Assembly (NCBI RefSeq): GCF_902784195.1
Contig: NZ_CACZTX010000003.1
Coordinates: 1-64,000, forward strand
Length of the DNA: 64,000 bases
Origin: an uncultured Methanobrevibacter sp.
GTDB taxonomy: Archaea > Methanobacteriota > Methanobacteria > Methanobacteriales > Methanobacteriaceae
Direction of reading: 5' to 3'
A model generated the notes under the pieces. The model had not been told where the DNA came from. It made no database searches and saw nothing but the letters and a program-made list of their open reading frames with translations. The translations under genes were made by a program, and so were the position numbers. The first letter of the stretch is position 1. The number at the start of each line of letters is the position of its first letter. Below, in pieces: positions 1-9,540 of this stretch.

Positions 1-150
1 GCTGTTGAAGCTGGAGTAATCGAAACCAAACCAATGGATGATGTAAAACCTGGTTTAGAATTACTCGAAAAATTAGCTAACGGTAAGAAAGACAAAGGTA
101 GAAAAGAAATCGAAAGAAGAGTCAACATGGGACTTCCAAGTCCTTTCTAA
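1..150 (+). CDS. C-terminal fragment of an unidentified protein
   Basis: The reading frame is open from the first base to a TAA at 148-150, giving the last 49 residues of a protein whose start lies outside the window. The fragment is charged, with a Lys/Arg-rich stretch followed by the end [11 protein letters not shown]. Its codon use is of the kind seen in highly expressed genes here (many AAA, GAA, CCA). I do not recognise the family from this tail. The 297 bases that follow, up to the first adhesin gene, are almost pure AT. Confidence 0.6.
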   Translation, partial: AVEAGVIETKPMDDVKPGLELLEKLANGKKDKGRKEIERRVNMGLPSPF

Positions 151-447
151 ACTCTTCCAAACTTTTAGAAAAAGTTTGATCAAAATTATTTCAATTTTGA
201 TACAAATTTTTTCTTTTTTCTTTTTACTTTTTTTTAGGAATTTTTTATTTGTTCGTATTATTTTTAACTATTTTTATTATCTATTTATTAACTATTTTTT
301 ACTATCTTTCATATTTTCTATTTTTATAATCAACATTTTCCAATCTAATCAAATAATTAATATATAATAAAATAAAAAACTTAATATATAATTAATAAAT
401 TTTATTTGTTAAAAAATAAATTTTAATTTATATTGTTTGGTGAAATT

Positions 448-3400
448 ATGAAAAGATTAAGTAAGTTTTGTGTATTATCAATTATTCTAATAATTTTAAG
501 CATTTCTGCTGTAAGTGCTTCAGATGTGGATAATGATAATATTCAATCTTCTATTGATGATATTGGCATTCAAGAAATGCCTATTGAAGAGGTCTCTTCA
601 AATGAAGAAATATCAGATCAATCAGAAGGTTCTAATTTTTACCAAGCATCTAATGAAAATGAAGAAGATAATCTGGCTGTTCTTGATGGGATAAATAATG
701 ACAAGTTTCAAAATAATGTCTTATCTGCAGGATCTAGTGGAAATGTACATAAGGTGACTCCTTCCACTTATTCAAAATATTTCAAAAATGGTTTTGTGGA
801 TACAACTATTGTCAAGTCTGGAGACATTATAGATTTATCTGGAAATTTCAATAAGGTGAATTTCACATTTACAATTCCTTGTTCAATAACAAGCAGTTCA
901 AAGAATGCTTATCTTAATAATTGTGTAGTCCAATATTTGGACGTTAACTCTTCAATGTACTCAAATGTTTCCAATTTAAGGTTTACTGTAGATATTGAAA
1001 AGCATCCATCTGTTTATGTCGTTCGTTCAAGCCATATAAACATTTTTAACTGTAATGCCTATTCAACAGGAGCAAACAGTAATCCAACCCTTTTGGTAGG
1101 CTCCACCTATTGCAACATACATGACAATATCTTCGAAACAACATTCACTGGATATATGAATATGTCATGGAAACGTGCAGGAATCTTGCTTGGAGAGTCT
1201 CACTACAACAACATTTATAACAATGATGTTACTATAAAGGATTCAAATGGAATATATCTAACAACTTATGGTTGGGAAAAATCCAATTACAATAACATAT
1301 ATAACAATACAATCAGATCTTCTGCAATCAGCGAAGAGACTGGCCTTCCTAACCCTTCAGCATGGGCTTATGGTGTCCATATTATGGGAGATTACAATAA
1401 GGCAATAAACAATACTATTTATTTAATGTATAGAGGAGTGGATTCAGAAGGAAGCTTTAATGAAATCATTGGCAATAACATTTATAATCTTGCAGGAAGT
1501 TATTATGAAGGAAACAATGGTACTGATGGGGGAGAGTATGGAATTCATGCTTCTTATGATAATATAATTATTAATAATACCATTCATGACAGCAAGATAA
1601 CTGGATCTGCAATTTATGTAACTGTAAATTGTACTGCAATTGGTAATGTAATTAAGAATATAACTGGAGAGCATGCTTTTGAATTTTCAGTTTCAGCTTC
1701 AAATACTTTAGTTCATGATAATTTCATCAATATGGCTTCAGGAAATGGAATGTACATTAGAGGGAATATGACTAATGTAACAGTTTCTAATAATGCAATT
1801 CACACTCCAGACGGGACTGCTATTTTAATTAAAATGCTGTCAAAAACTAAAATTCCAGACCATATCTATTTAGTGAATAATCAAATTTTTGATTTTAAAA
1901 ATGCAGCAATTAACTTTGCAGAAATTGAATCTAAGTCAAATATAACTGCATTTAACAATTCAATAGTAATAACTAATGACACATTCTTCGTTCCTTTTGA
2001 CAATCAAGGTGTCTTGAAAAATCTTAAAGGCATCGATTATATTTTATTTAAAGGAACTTTTGATAATTTGGCAGTTGATTCAATTACAATAGGTCAAAAC
2101 ATATCCATTTTAGGCGAAGATGCTCAAATAATGGATATTCCTTTCGTTATAGGTTCTTCAAACCTTAAAATTGAAAATATTTCCGTAATCATTGAAAAAG
2201 ATATCAATGGATTCATTTTTGATAATGTTGAAAACATTAGTTTTATAAATAACAGAATTACTGTCGATTCTCTAAATTATGCATTAGTATTGAATAATTC
2301 AAAGATTAATATGGTGGATAATTTCATTATTATCAATGAATATAATCCTGCCATTTTAAATGATAATGGAAGTTATATTTTATATGGTGAAAATATCATT
2401 AGAACATTAGCAGATATGGATATAGAGTCACTAAATGATTCAATCTTAAAAATCACTGTTTATATAGTAAGTGATGAAAATTACAATTCAATTTTCAATT
2501 CCGCAGGAACTTTCCATGATGATTTTGACATAGCTATTGGAGACACTTTAAAGATTGGAAATTTAACAAATAAAACCATTAGGATTGATATTCCATTAAT
2601 CATTTCATCATATAAGGATTCTGTAATAACTAATTCCACTATAATTCTTGAAGATATGGCAACAAACACCAATATATCTGATTTAAGGTTTAAATTGGAG
2701 AATAATTGTCTTAAAAAAGACTTTTCATTTATTATAATCAAAGATGGAGTAAGCAATTTAATCATAGAAAATAATCGTTTTGATGTTTCCGATATTTCAG
2801 GGGATGCAAGTTTATCCTCTATTAAGATTATAGGTGCAGATGAAAGCGCTGGAAATATAAGATTATTGAATAATGTTTTTAATCTAAATGCTGATTTAAA
2901 TTCCATTTCAGTTATTTCTGCCCTTAATGAAGGATTAAACAATTATGAAGACATTACAGATGCTTTAACTGTTTTGAATAATAATATTTCCATAACAAAT
3001 AATCGTGAAGATGGGCTAATTTATGGAATCAATCTAGTAAATAGCAAAAATCCAAAAATCAATTCCAATGATATTGCTGTAAGTGGAGACACTGCATTTG
3101 GACTTTATTTTAATAAAGTGTCAAATTTCAATATTGCAGACAATACAATATATGAAAACAATGCTTTAGTAAGCATTAGCCATTCCAACAATCCTACAAA
3201 GGATATCCAAAATGCAATTGATGCTGCAAAAGAGGGAGACATCATTTATTTAGGTAATGGTCTTTATTCAATCAAAGATTCTATGATTGTAAATAAGTCA
3301 ATTAGCATAGTTGGCGGAGTATTGCTTGATAATATTGATTCAAGCTCTAACCAATTAGTCTCAAGCGATAATCCTTTATTTGTCATATCCGGCAAAAATA

Positions 3401-4575
3401 CAGTGGATTTGATTAACATGACTGTAATATTGGACAATAATGATTTATTCATCCTATCATTAATGAAAAATTCCACAAATCCTACGGATCTTAATATTCC
3501 AATTGTCAATATCATAAACAACACTTTCCTGAAGAACAATGATGCTGTTGGAGAAGATTCCCTTTATCTTGCAAAGGTAATTTCAGAAAGGCCATTGCTT
3601 GAGTCTTTAAATAATATTTATCTTGAAAACAATAATCTGATTGATGATATGAATCAAGTCAAGTATTATACATTCAATGATTCCCAATCCAATGAGGTTA
3701 ATTTCAATAATGGAGTGAAAACTTTTATATTACCTGCCCATTTGGTTTGTAATGCTTTGGATAAGGATATTTATGGAAACAGGTTTGGGTATTTTGAAGT
3801 GGAATTAATGGATGAAAATGCAAATAGATTGTTCAATAAATTCATTTACATTTCTTACAATAATGCGATTTATAACTTAACCACAGATTCAAATGGAAAG
3901 GTTAAACTTCCAGTCAATATAAATAGTTATGGAATTTTCAATCTTTTAGTCAGTTTCTTAGGTGATAATGATTATAGTGCATCATTTGCACCAGGAAAAG
4001 TAACTGTCAACAAGCAAAAGGCAAGTTTAAGCACTCCAAACAAGTCTTACTATGTCAATGTCAATAAGTATTTGACAGCAACATTTAAGGATATCAATGG
4101 AAAATTGATTAAAAATAGAAAGATCAGTTTCATCATAAGCGGCAAAACTTATACTGCTTACACAAATTCAAAGGGAGTTGCTAAGGTTAAAGTAAATGTT
4201 AAAGTGGCTAAAACTTATACAGTGACAGTTAAGTTTGGAGGAGATAATGTTTACAGTCCTTTGAGCAAAACCTTAAAGCTTTATGTCAAGAAGGTCCCTA
4301 CAAAATTGATTGTGAAAAACAAATCTTATAAGAAGTCTAAAAAGATTAAAAAATTAACTGCTACTTTAAAGACAAAAAGTGGAAAGGCTATTGCCAAAAA
4401 GAAATTGACTTTTATTGTAAATGGCAAGAAATACACAGCAAAAACAAATAAGAAAGGTGTCGCAACTGTGAAAGTTAAGGTATCCAAGAAGAAAACTTAT
4501 AAATTCACAGTTAAGTTTGCTGGAGATGGCACTTATTTAAAGACCACTAAAAAGGCTAAACTTAAAATAAAATAG
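448..4575 (+). CDS. Adhesin-like protein 1: beta-helix repeats plus Ig-like repeats
   Basis: Predicted secreted surface protein of 1375 residues. The start at ATG 448 is chosen because GGTGA at 439-443 sits 4 nt upstream; an upstream TTG at 433 would put the RBS inside the gene. Residues 1-24 form a signal peptide ending AVSAS. An acidic linker (about 25-105) precedes a module opening with TPSTYSKYF, then Asn-rich NosD/pectate-lyase-like beta-helix repeats (N-N-x-I patterns) to about residue 1090. Three Ig-like (Big_1-type) repeats follow (about nt 3724-4014, 4015-4293, 4294-4572). The last is very rich in Lys and ends KLKIK. There is no C-terminal membrane segment, so attachment may be to the cell wall. 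The middle is paralogous to the ALPs at 12292 and 16093. The adhesin role is inferred from family use in Methanobrevibacter; no ligand can be deduced. Confidence 0.85.
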   Translation: MKRLSKFCVLSIILIILSISAVSASDVDNDNIQSSIDDIGIQEMPIEEVSSNEEISDQSEGSNFYQASNENEEDNLAVLDGINNDKFQNNVLSAGSSGNVHKVTPSTYSKYFKNGFVDTTIVKSGDIIDLSGNFNKVNFTFTIPCSITSSSKNAYLNNCVVQYLDVNSSMYSNVSNLRFTVDIEKHPSVYVVRSSHINIFNCNAYSTGANSNPTLLVGSTYCNIHDNIFETTFTGYMNMSWKRAGILLGESHYNNIYNNDVTIKDSNGIYLTTYGWEKSNYNNIYNNTIRSSAISEETGLPNPSAWAYGVHIMGDYNKAINNTIYLMYRGVDSEGSFNEIIGNNIYNLAGSYYEGNNGTDGGEYGIHASYDNIIINNTIHDSKITGSAIYVTVNCTAIGNVIKNITGEHAFEFSVSASNTLVHDNFINMASGNGMYIRGNMTNVTVSNNAIHTPDGTAILIKMLSKTKIPDHIYLVNNQIFDFKNAAINFAEIESKSNITAFNNSIVITNDTFFVPFDNQGVLKNLKGIDYILFKGTFDNLAVDSITIGQNISILGEDAQIMDIPFVIGSSNLKIENISVIIEKDINGFIFDNVENISFINNRITVDSLNYALVLNNSKINMVDNFIIINEYNPAILNDNGSYILYGENIIRTLADMDIESLNDSILKITVYIVSDENYNSIFNSAGTFHDDFDIAIGDTLKIGNLTNKTIRIDIPLIISSYKDSVITNSTIILEDMATNTNISDLRFKLENNCLKKDFSFIIIKDGVSNLIIENNRFDVSDISGDASLSSIKIIGADESAGNIRLLNNVFNLNADLNSISVISALNEGLNNYEDITDALTVLNNNISITNNREDGLIYGINLVNSKNPKINSNDIAVSGDTAFGLYFNKVSNFNIADNTIYENNALVSISHSNNPTKDIQNAIDAAKEGDIIYLGNGLYSIKDSMIVNKSISIVGGVLLDNIDSSSNQLVSSDNPLFVISGKNTVDLINMTVILDNNDLFILSLMKNSTNPTDLNIPIVNIINNTFLKNNDAVGEDSLYLAKVISERPLLESLNNIYLENNNLIDDMNQVKYYTFNDSQSNEVNFNNGVKTFILPAHLVCNALDKDIYGNRFGYFEVELMDENANRLFNKFIYISYNNAIYNLTTDSNGKVKLPVNINSYGIFNLLVSFLGDNDYSASFAPGKVTVNKQKASLSTPNKSYYVNVNKYLTATFKDINGKLIKNRKISFIISGKTYTAYTNSKGVAKVKVNVKVAKTYTVTVKFGGDNVYSPLSKTLKLYVKKVPTKLIVKNKSYKKSKKIKKLTATLKTKSGKAIAKKKLTFIVNGKKYTAKTNKKGVATVKVKVSKKKTYKFTVKFAGDGTYLKTTKKAKLKIK

Positions 4576-4697
4576 TTTTATTAGATTATTTCTTTTTTAA
4601 ATTTTCTTTGTTCTTCTTTTTAATTTCTTTATTTTCTTATTATTTTATCTTTATAATTTTTAAACTAATATCTATTTTTAATTTTTTTTTATTTTTA

Positions 4698-4724
4698 TTT
4701 CAAATATATTTTATATTTTATAAA
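4698..4724 (+). promoter_or_regulatory. 27-bp AT box shared with the ALP 3 upstream region
   Basis: This 27-base block recurs without a mismatch at 12145-12171. It lies 138 nt before the ATG of ALP 2 here, and 121 nt before the ATG of ALP 3 there. It contains TATATTTTATA-like sequence and could hold a TATA element or a regulator site. The base composition is extreme, so chance or duplication remains possible. Confidence 0.35.
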
Positions 4725-4861
4725 TTATAATAGAAAACCTTTTTAATAATTATATAGATATATATTAATAATCAAAATTTATCACGTATTTTGATTATTT
4801 TGTAAAAGAATTTTTAGAAAATTATTATATGTATTACGAATTTATGAAGAGGTTTTATATT

Positions 4862-7800
4862 ATGAAGCTTAGTAAATTCACAGTCGTTTTAGCTATTTTA
4901 TTGGTTTCAATATTAGCTATTGGGGCTGTAAGTGCAGAGTCTGTAGACGATGCTGGAATTGTCGCTGTCGCAGATGGTGACATTCAGGAATCTGTCGACG
5001 TTACAGACTCTGCCGATGATTTAAGTACTGCAAATACTGCAGATGAGACTGTTGAAGATGCAGGCGGTGCTGTTCTAGGTGACGAACCACAAAGCTATGA
5101 TCTTGATGATGATAGTTATTCTACTTATTTCAATGAGGATGGTACTGCTACTGCTGCTTTAAGTGCTGATGGTGATTATACTTTGAATGTTGGCACTTTG
5201 AATAATAAGGATATTAAGATTACTTCCGGTTCTCAAATCAATATTATCGGTAAGGAAGGTGCAGGTTTCATTAATAATGGTACTATTACCATTGGTGATG
5301 GTACTGGTAAGGCTGGTTCTATTACTATTTCCGGTTTAACTTTCACTAACTTCAATAAAGATGGTATTGCTGTAAATCAATTATCAAGTGATATTACCAT
5401 TAATAACAATAAGTTTGATTTGACTTATGATGATACTTATGGACTAATGGATTATTCCTCTCCTATGGCTATTGTAGCATATGGTTATGTTGATGATGTA
5501 GAAATTACCAATAACAACATAAAAATGGTCACTGCTGCTGGTTATAATTATGGTATTGATTTTAATAAATGGCTTCCGGATTATAGTAAAGGAATGGGAA
5601 ATGCTGAACACTTATTTGTAGCTAATAATGATATTAACATTACTTCTACTGCAAGTTTTGGTATGGTAGAAGCATTTTATATTGATACAGTAGCTAATTC
5701 AGTTTTCAAAAACAACACTATTAATACCTATTCTGGCCCAGGGGTAGTGAATTATGCTATAGCTGTTGCCGATTCTTGTGGATATGATATAATGAGTCAT
5801 TACTTTGATGATGAATATGTAGGGGGCGATTCTCCTTATAACATCACCATAATAGATAACAACATTAACATAGAATCTGGTGATATGGCGTATGGTATAA
5901 CTGTTATTAGTTGGTCAAATACAGATATTTGGTTCGAAGAAATTATAAAAGATATTGTCATTTCCAATAATGATTTAACAATCAATTCTCAAACTGGTGC
6001 TATCGGTATAGGTGCTCAAAGTTCTGATGTAAAAATAACTGATAACAAGGTAACTATTAATGCACATGCTGATGCACAAGTAACAGCTAATCCTGATCCA
6101 GTATTTGGTGATGACAGCAATGCAATTACAATACTCAATTTTAATGAAGTCTTAGGTTATTACTACAACACTACTGTTACAGACAATATAATTACCACTA
6201 ATGTTCCAGCTATTTTCATAGACAAAACTAAAGGAAATGGATATTATAGTCCTGAACCTATAGTAATTGAAGACAACACTGTAACCTACACTGGTGCTGT
6301 TGAATACACTATTGATGATGACCATTATTTCTTGTTCTTTAATGATGACGGTACTTCTACTGATTTATTAAACCCTGAAGGAAATTATGCTTTAAAGTTA
6401 GGTAATTTAACTAATAAGGTTATTAAAATCCTAACAGGTTCTAATATTAATGTCACCGGTGTTGAAGGTGATTCTTTAACTAATTCCACAATAATCATTG
6501 GTGATGGTGCAGGTAGTGCAAGTGGAGTAATCGTTAAAGATTTAGTAATTGTAAACATCAATAAAGATGGAATTGTTGTAAATGATGAATCTAAAGACAT
6601 AACTGTTGATAACAATAACTTGAATTTAACTTATGATAGTACTTATTCAGGTTCTCCAATGGCTATTGTAATATATGGACATTCTGAAGACATAGCAGTA
6701 ACTAATAATGTAATAAATATGGAAACTGCAGCTACATATAATTATGGTATTGATGTATCCATATATGGTCCAGGTTATGTTCCAGGCAGTGCTAATGCTA
6801 AAAATTTAGTCATATCTGACAATACTGTTAATATGCATACAACTTCTGCTACCGGTATGGGTGAAGCTATCTATTTAGATACCCTAACTAATTCAATAGT
6901 AGAAAATAATAATATTTATGTTAAAACTGAGAACGATGCTGCAAATTATGGTATTGCTCTTGCTGATTCAAGTAATTGGTTAGGAGATGGAGTCACTGCT
7001 CCATATAATGTAACCATTAGAAAAAATACAGTATATTTAGATTCTAATGATATGGCTAATGGTATTAGTGTAATAAGTGCAAAAGCATTCGAAGGTTCAA
7101 GAAACTTTGTTATTGCAGATAATGATGTAACAGTTAATTCTGCAAAAGGAGCTCATGGTATTGCAACCTACACTCCTGATGTTGAAATTAGTGGTAACAC
7201 TGTAACTGTCTTCGCTAACCCTGATGTTGAAAATAATGCTTATTGTAGTAATTATTTAGGTAATCATAGTGCTGCAATTTTTATAAACAATGTTGATCCT
7301 AATTCAAATAACATTGTAAAAGACAATGAAATCTACACTACTGTTGATAAAATTAATTACACTAATGTAGAAGATGAACAATTAAAGCCAGTTATTGAAG
7401 ATAATACTGAACAATCAAGTTACATAATTGATGATGATACTTATTCCACTTACTTCAATGATGATGGAACCATTAAAGATGATGCTCCTATAAGTGCAGG
7501 AGATGCTCTTTTATTAGGTGATTTATCCAATAAAAATTTCGTTATTGACACTGGATTAACCATTAAGGGAATCCCTGGTAAAAAATTAGTAAACAGTAAA
7601 ATCAAACTTGTTGCAGGTGCTGATGGTTCTGTAATTGATGGTTTAACCATTGAATATCCTGAACTTAAATATGGTGCTATTACTCTTGAAGAAGTCAATA
7701 ATGTAGAAATAACTAATAATAAAATTATTGTTCCTAGCACTACTCAAACTGTATATGGTATTGCTATTAATTCTGGAACTAACGGATGTAATAACATTTC

Positions 7801-9223
7801 TATAAACAACAACCATATCAATATCACAGGTAGTAAATATGTTTATGGTATAGACATTTGGCAGGATTATAGCCTTGAAAATAAACACAACAATATCATG
7901 ATCTTTGAAAACGAATTTTTCGTTACCGGTACTGGCGGAAAAATGACTGAAGGTATTTTCGTATCCAATTGTAATGATGTAATAATTGATGGAAACGATA
8001 TTACTGCTACTTGTGATGGCCCTGCTTATGGTATTGGTACTAACTATTTATTTAATGCAGCAATTGCAAATAACCACATTACTGTTGGTTCAGATAATAT
8101 GGCTTATGGTATTACTGCAACTACTTCAGGTAGTGATTTAATAATTCGTGCAAACGAGATTGATGTTGTAGGTGTTGGTGCAGTAGGTGTTGGTATTAAT
8201 AATCAAACTGGAGCAATTATTGAAGATAACACTATCTCCATTGATGGTGGAAATTACACTACAATAACTGTTTCAGATAGTTTAGGAACTGCAAATGCAG
8301 GTATTTTAGTTGGAGAAGGAAATACTGATGTAAAAACCTCAGGAAATGATGTCTCTGAAAAAACTCCACTTAGATCAGACACTGCTATTGAAGCAAATAA
8401 TATCACTGTCACCGCAGCTCCTAGTGGAAACGGTAGCTTTGAAATTACTTTAAGAACTGCTGGTGGAATGCCATTAGCAAATCAAGTTGTAAAAGTAGTA
8501 TTCAACAATCAAATGTATGAATTAACCACTGATGCTAAAGGTGTTGCTTTATTACCATTTGCTCTCAATAAAGGTGGAACCTACAATGTAGAAGTTTTCT
8601 ACTTAGGTGATGATGACTACAGAGGATCAGATGCTAGTGCAAAAATTACCATTAATAAGATTGCAACTAAAACCACTGCATCCGCAAAAACTTACCTTGC
8701 TACTGCAAAAACCAAATCTTTCACTGCAACCTTGAAAGATGCAAACGGCAATATCCTTGCTAACAAGAAAGTTACTTTCACTGTAAACGGTAAAACTTAC
8801 ACTGCAACCACTAATGCTAAAGGTGTTGCAACTGTTAAATTAGCTTTAACTGCTGCAAAAACCTATACTGTAACCATTAAGTTTGCAGGTGACAGTGTTT
8901 ACGCTGCATCAACTGTTTCAGCTAAAGTAAAACTTAACAAGGAGAAAACCAAAATAACTGCTCCTACTAAGACTTTCAAACGTACTGCAAAAACCAAAAA
9001 AGTTGTAATTACTCTTAAGAACTCTAAAGGTAAAGCTGTTGCTAAGAAGAAAATTACCTTAACTGTTAATAAGAAAAAATACACTGTAAAAACCAACTCA
9101 AAAGGTAAAGCAACCTTTAAAGTTAAATTAACTAAAAAAGGAACCTTTAAGTACACAGTTAAATTTGCAGGTGACACTCAATACAAAGCAGTTAAAAAGA
9201 CTGGTAAAATTAAAATAAAATAA
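4862..9223 (+). CDS. Adhesin-like protein 2 with three duplicated beta-helix modules
   Basis: Predicted secreted surface protein of 1453 residues. The start at ATG 4862 is preferred over in-frame ATGs at 4829 and 4844 because AAGAGG at 4847-4852 lies 9 nt upstream and the protein then opens directly with a signal peptide (MKLSKFTVVLAILL...AVSAES). An acidic Asp/Ala-rich linker follows. Three homologous modules then begin with a D-D-D-x-Y-x-x-x-F motif at about nt 5105, 6310 and 7430; each continues as Asn-rich beta-helix coils with recurring NYGI and ITNNN motifs. Three Ig-like repeats finish the protein (about nt 8360-8660, 8661-8940, 8941-9220), the last two separated by Lys-rich strands; the end is GKIKIK. 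Unlike ALP 1, the central modules are clear internal duplications. A hairpin terminator follows. Function is inferred as adhesion or cell-surface interaction. Confidence 0.85.
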   Translation: MKLSKFTVVLAILLVSILAIGAVSAESVDDAGIVAVADGDIQESVDVTDSADDLSTANTADETVEDAGGAVLGDEPQSYDLDDDSYSTYFNEDGTATAALSADGDYTLNVGTLNNKDIKITSGSQINIIGKEGAGFINNGTITIGDGTGKAGSITISGLTFTNFNKDGIAVNQLSSDITINNNKFDLTYDDTYGLMDYSSPMAIVAYGYVDDVEITNNNIKMVTAAGYNYGIDFNKWLPDYSKGMGNAEHLFVANNDINITSTASFGMVEAFYIDTVANSVFKNNTINTYSGPGVVNYAIAVADSCGYDIMSHYFDDEYVGGDSPYNITIIDNNINIESGDMAYGITVISWSNTDIWFEEIIKDIVISNNDLTINSQTGAIGIGAQSSDVKITDNKVTINAHADAQVTANPDPVFGDDSNAITILNFNEVLGYYYNTTVTDNIITTNVPAIFIDKTKGNGYYSPEPIVIEDNTVTYTGAVEYTIDDDHYFLFFNDDGTSTDLLNPEGNYALKLGNLTNKVIKILTGSNINVTGVEGDSLTNSTIIIGDGAGSASGVIVKDLVIVNINKDGIVVNDESKDITVDNNNLNLTYDSTYSGSPMAIVIYGHSEDIAVTNNVINMETAATYNYGIDVSIYGPGYVPGSANAKNLVISDNTVNMHTTSATGMGEAIYLDTLTNSIVENNNIYVKTENDAANYGIALADSSNWLGDGVTAPYNVTIRKNTVYLDSNDMANGISVISAKAFEGSRNFVIADNDVTVNSAKGAHGIATYTPDVEISGNTVTVFANPDVENNAYCSNYLGNHSAAIFINNVDPNSNNIVKDNEIYTTVDKINYTNVEDEQLKPVIEDNTEQSSYIIDDDTYSTYFNDDGTIKDDAPISAGDALLLGDLSNKNFVIDTGLTIKGIPGKKLVNSKIKLVAGADGSVIDGLTIEYPELKYGAITLEEVNNVEITNNKIIVPSTTQTVYGIAINSGTNGCNNISINNNHINITGSKYVYGIDIWQDYSLENKHNNIMIFENEFFVTGTGGKMTEGIFVSNCNDVIIDGNDITATCDGPAYGIGTNYLFNAAIANNHITVGSDNMAYGITATTSGSDLIIRANEIDVVGVGAVGVGINNQTGAIIEDNTISIDGGNYTTITVSDSLGTANAGILVGEGNTDVKTSGNDVSEKTPLRSDTAIEANNITVTAAPSGNGSFEITLRTAGGMPLANQVVKVVFNNQMYELTTDAKGVALLPFALNKGGTYNVEVFYLGDDDYRGSDASAKITINKIATKTTASAKTYLATAKTKSFTATLKDANGNILANKKVTFTVNGKTYTATTNAKGVATVKLALTAAKTYTVTIKFAGDSVYAASTVSAKVKLNKEKTKITAPTKTFKRTAKTKKVVITLKNSKGKAVAKKKITLTVNKKKYTVKTNSKGKATFKVKLTKKGTFKYTVKFAGDTQYKAVKKTGKIKIK

Positions 9224-9236
9224 GTTTGTTTATTTT

Positions 9237-9270
9237 ATCTAGTGTTTGAGCTTATGCTCAAATCCTAGAT
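9237..9270 (+). terminator. Hairpin terminator after ALP 2
   Basis: ATCTAG (9237-9242) pairs with CTAGAT (9265-9270), and TTTGAGC (9245-9251) pairs with GCTCAAA (9256-9262) around a TTAT loop. A run of T residues follows directly. It starts 13 bases after the ALP 2 stop codon. Confidence 0.75.
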
Positions 9271-9317
9271 CTTTTTTTATTTTTTTTTTAAATCATATCT
9301 CGATTCTATTTTTGACT

Positions 9318-9458
9318 ATTTTTAAAAAAGATTTTTTTTAATTTTTATAGGTATATATTATTTTTAAAATTTAAATTAATTTTTAAAAAAGATTTTTTTT
9401 AATTTTTATAGGTATCTATTATTTTTAAAATTTAAATTAATTTTTAAAAAAGATTTTT
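9318..9458. repeat. 61-bp tandem repeat, about 2.3 copies
   Basis: The guanine of the AAAAAAGATTT motif falls at 9330, 9391 and 9452, an exact 61-base period. Copies at 9318-9378 and 9379-9439 differ at very few positions, and a partial third copy runs to about 9458. The array sits between the convergent ends of ALP 2 and the methionine aminopeptidase gene. No coding frame or hairpin explains it. Confidence 0.8.
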
Positions 9459-9540
9459 ATGATTACGTGTAATTAATTTTAAAAAAAGAGTAAAGTAAAA
9501 AAATTAATTTAATATATGATAAAATTGAAAAAAAAGAAAT

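Noticed and set aside
176-367. 63-codon open frame of mostly Ile, Phe, Leu and Tyr between the first fragment and ALP 1
   Set aside because: It is a by-product of T-rich intergenic sequence, with no RBS and no family resemblance.
2481-3539. Reverse-strand frames of 153 and 91 codons inside ALP 1
   Set aside because: They are antisense shadows of the Asn/Ile-rich beta-helix codons; no RBS or conserved motif.
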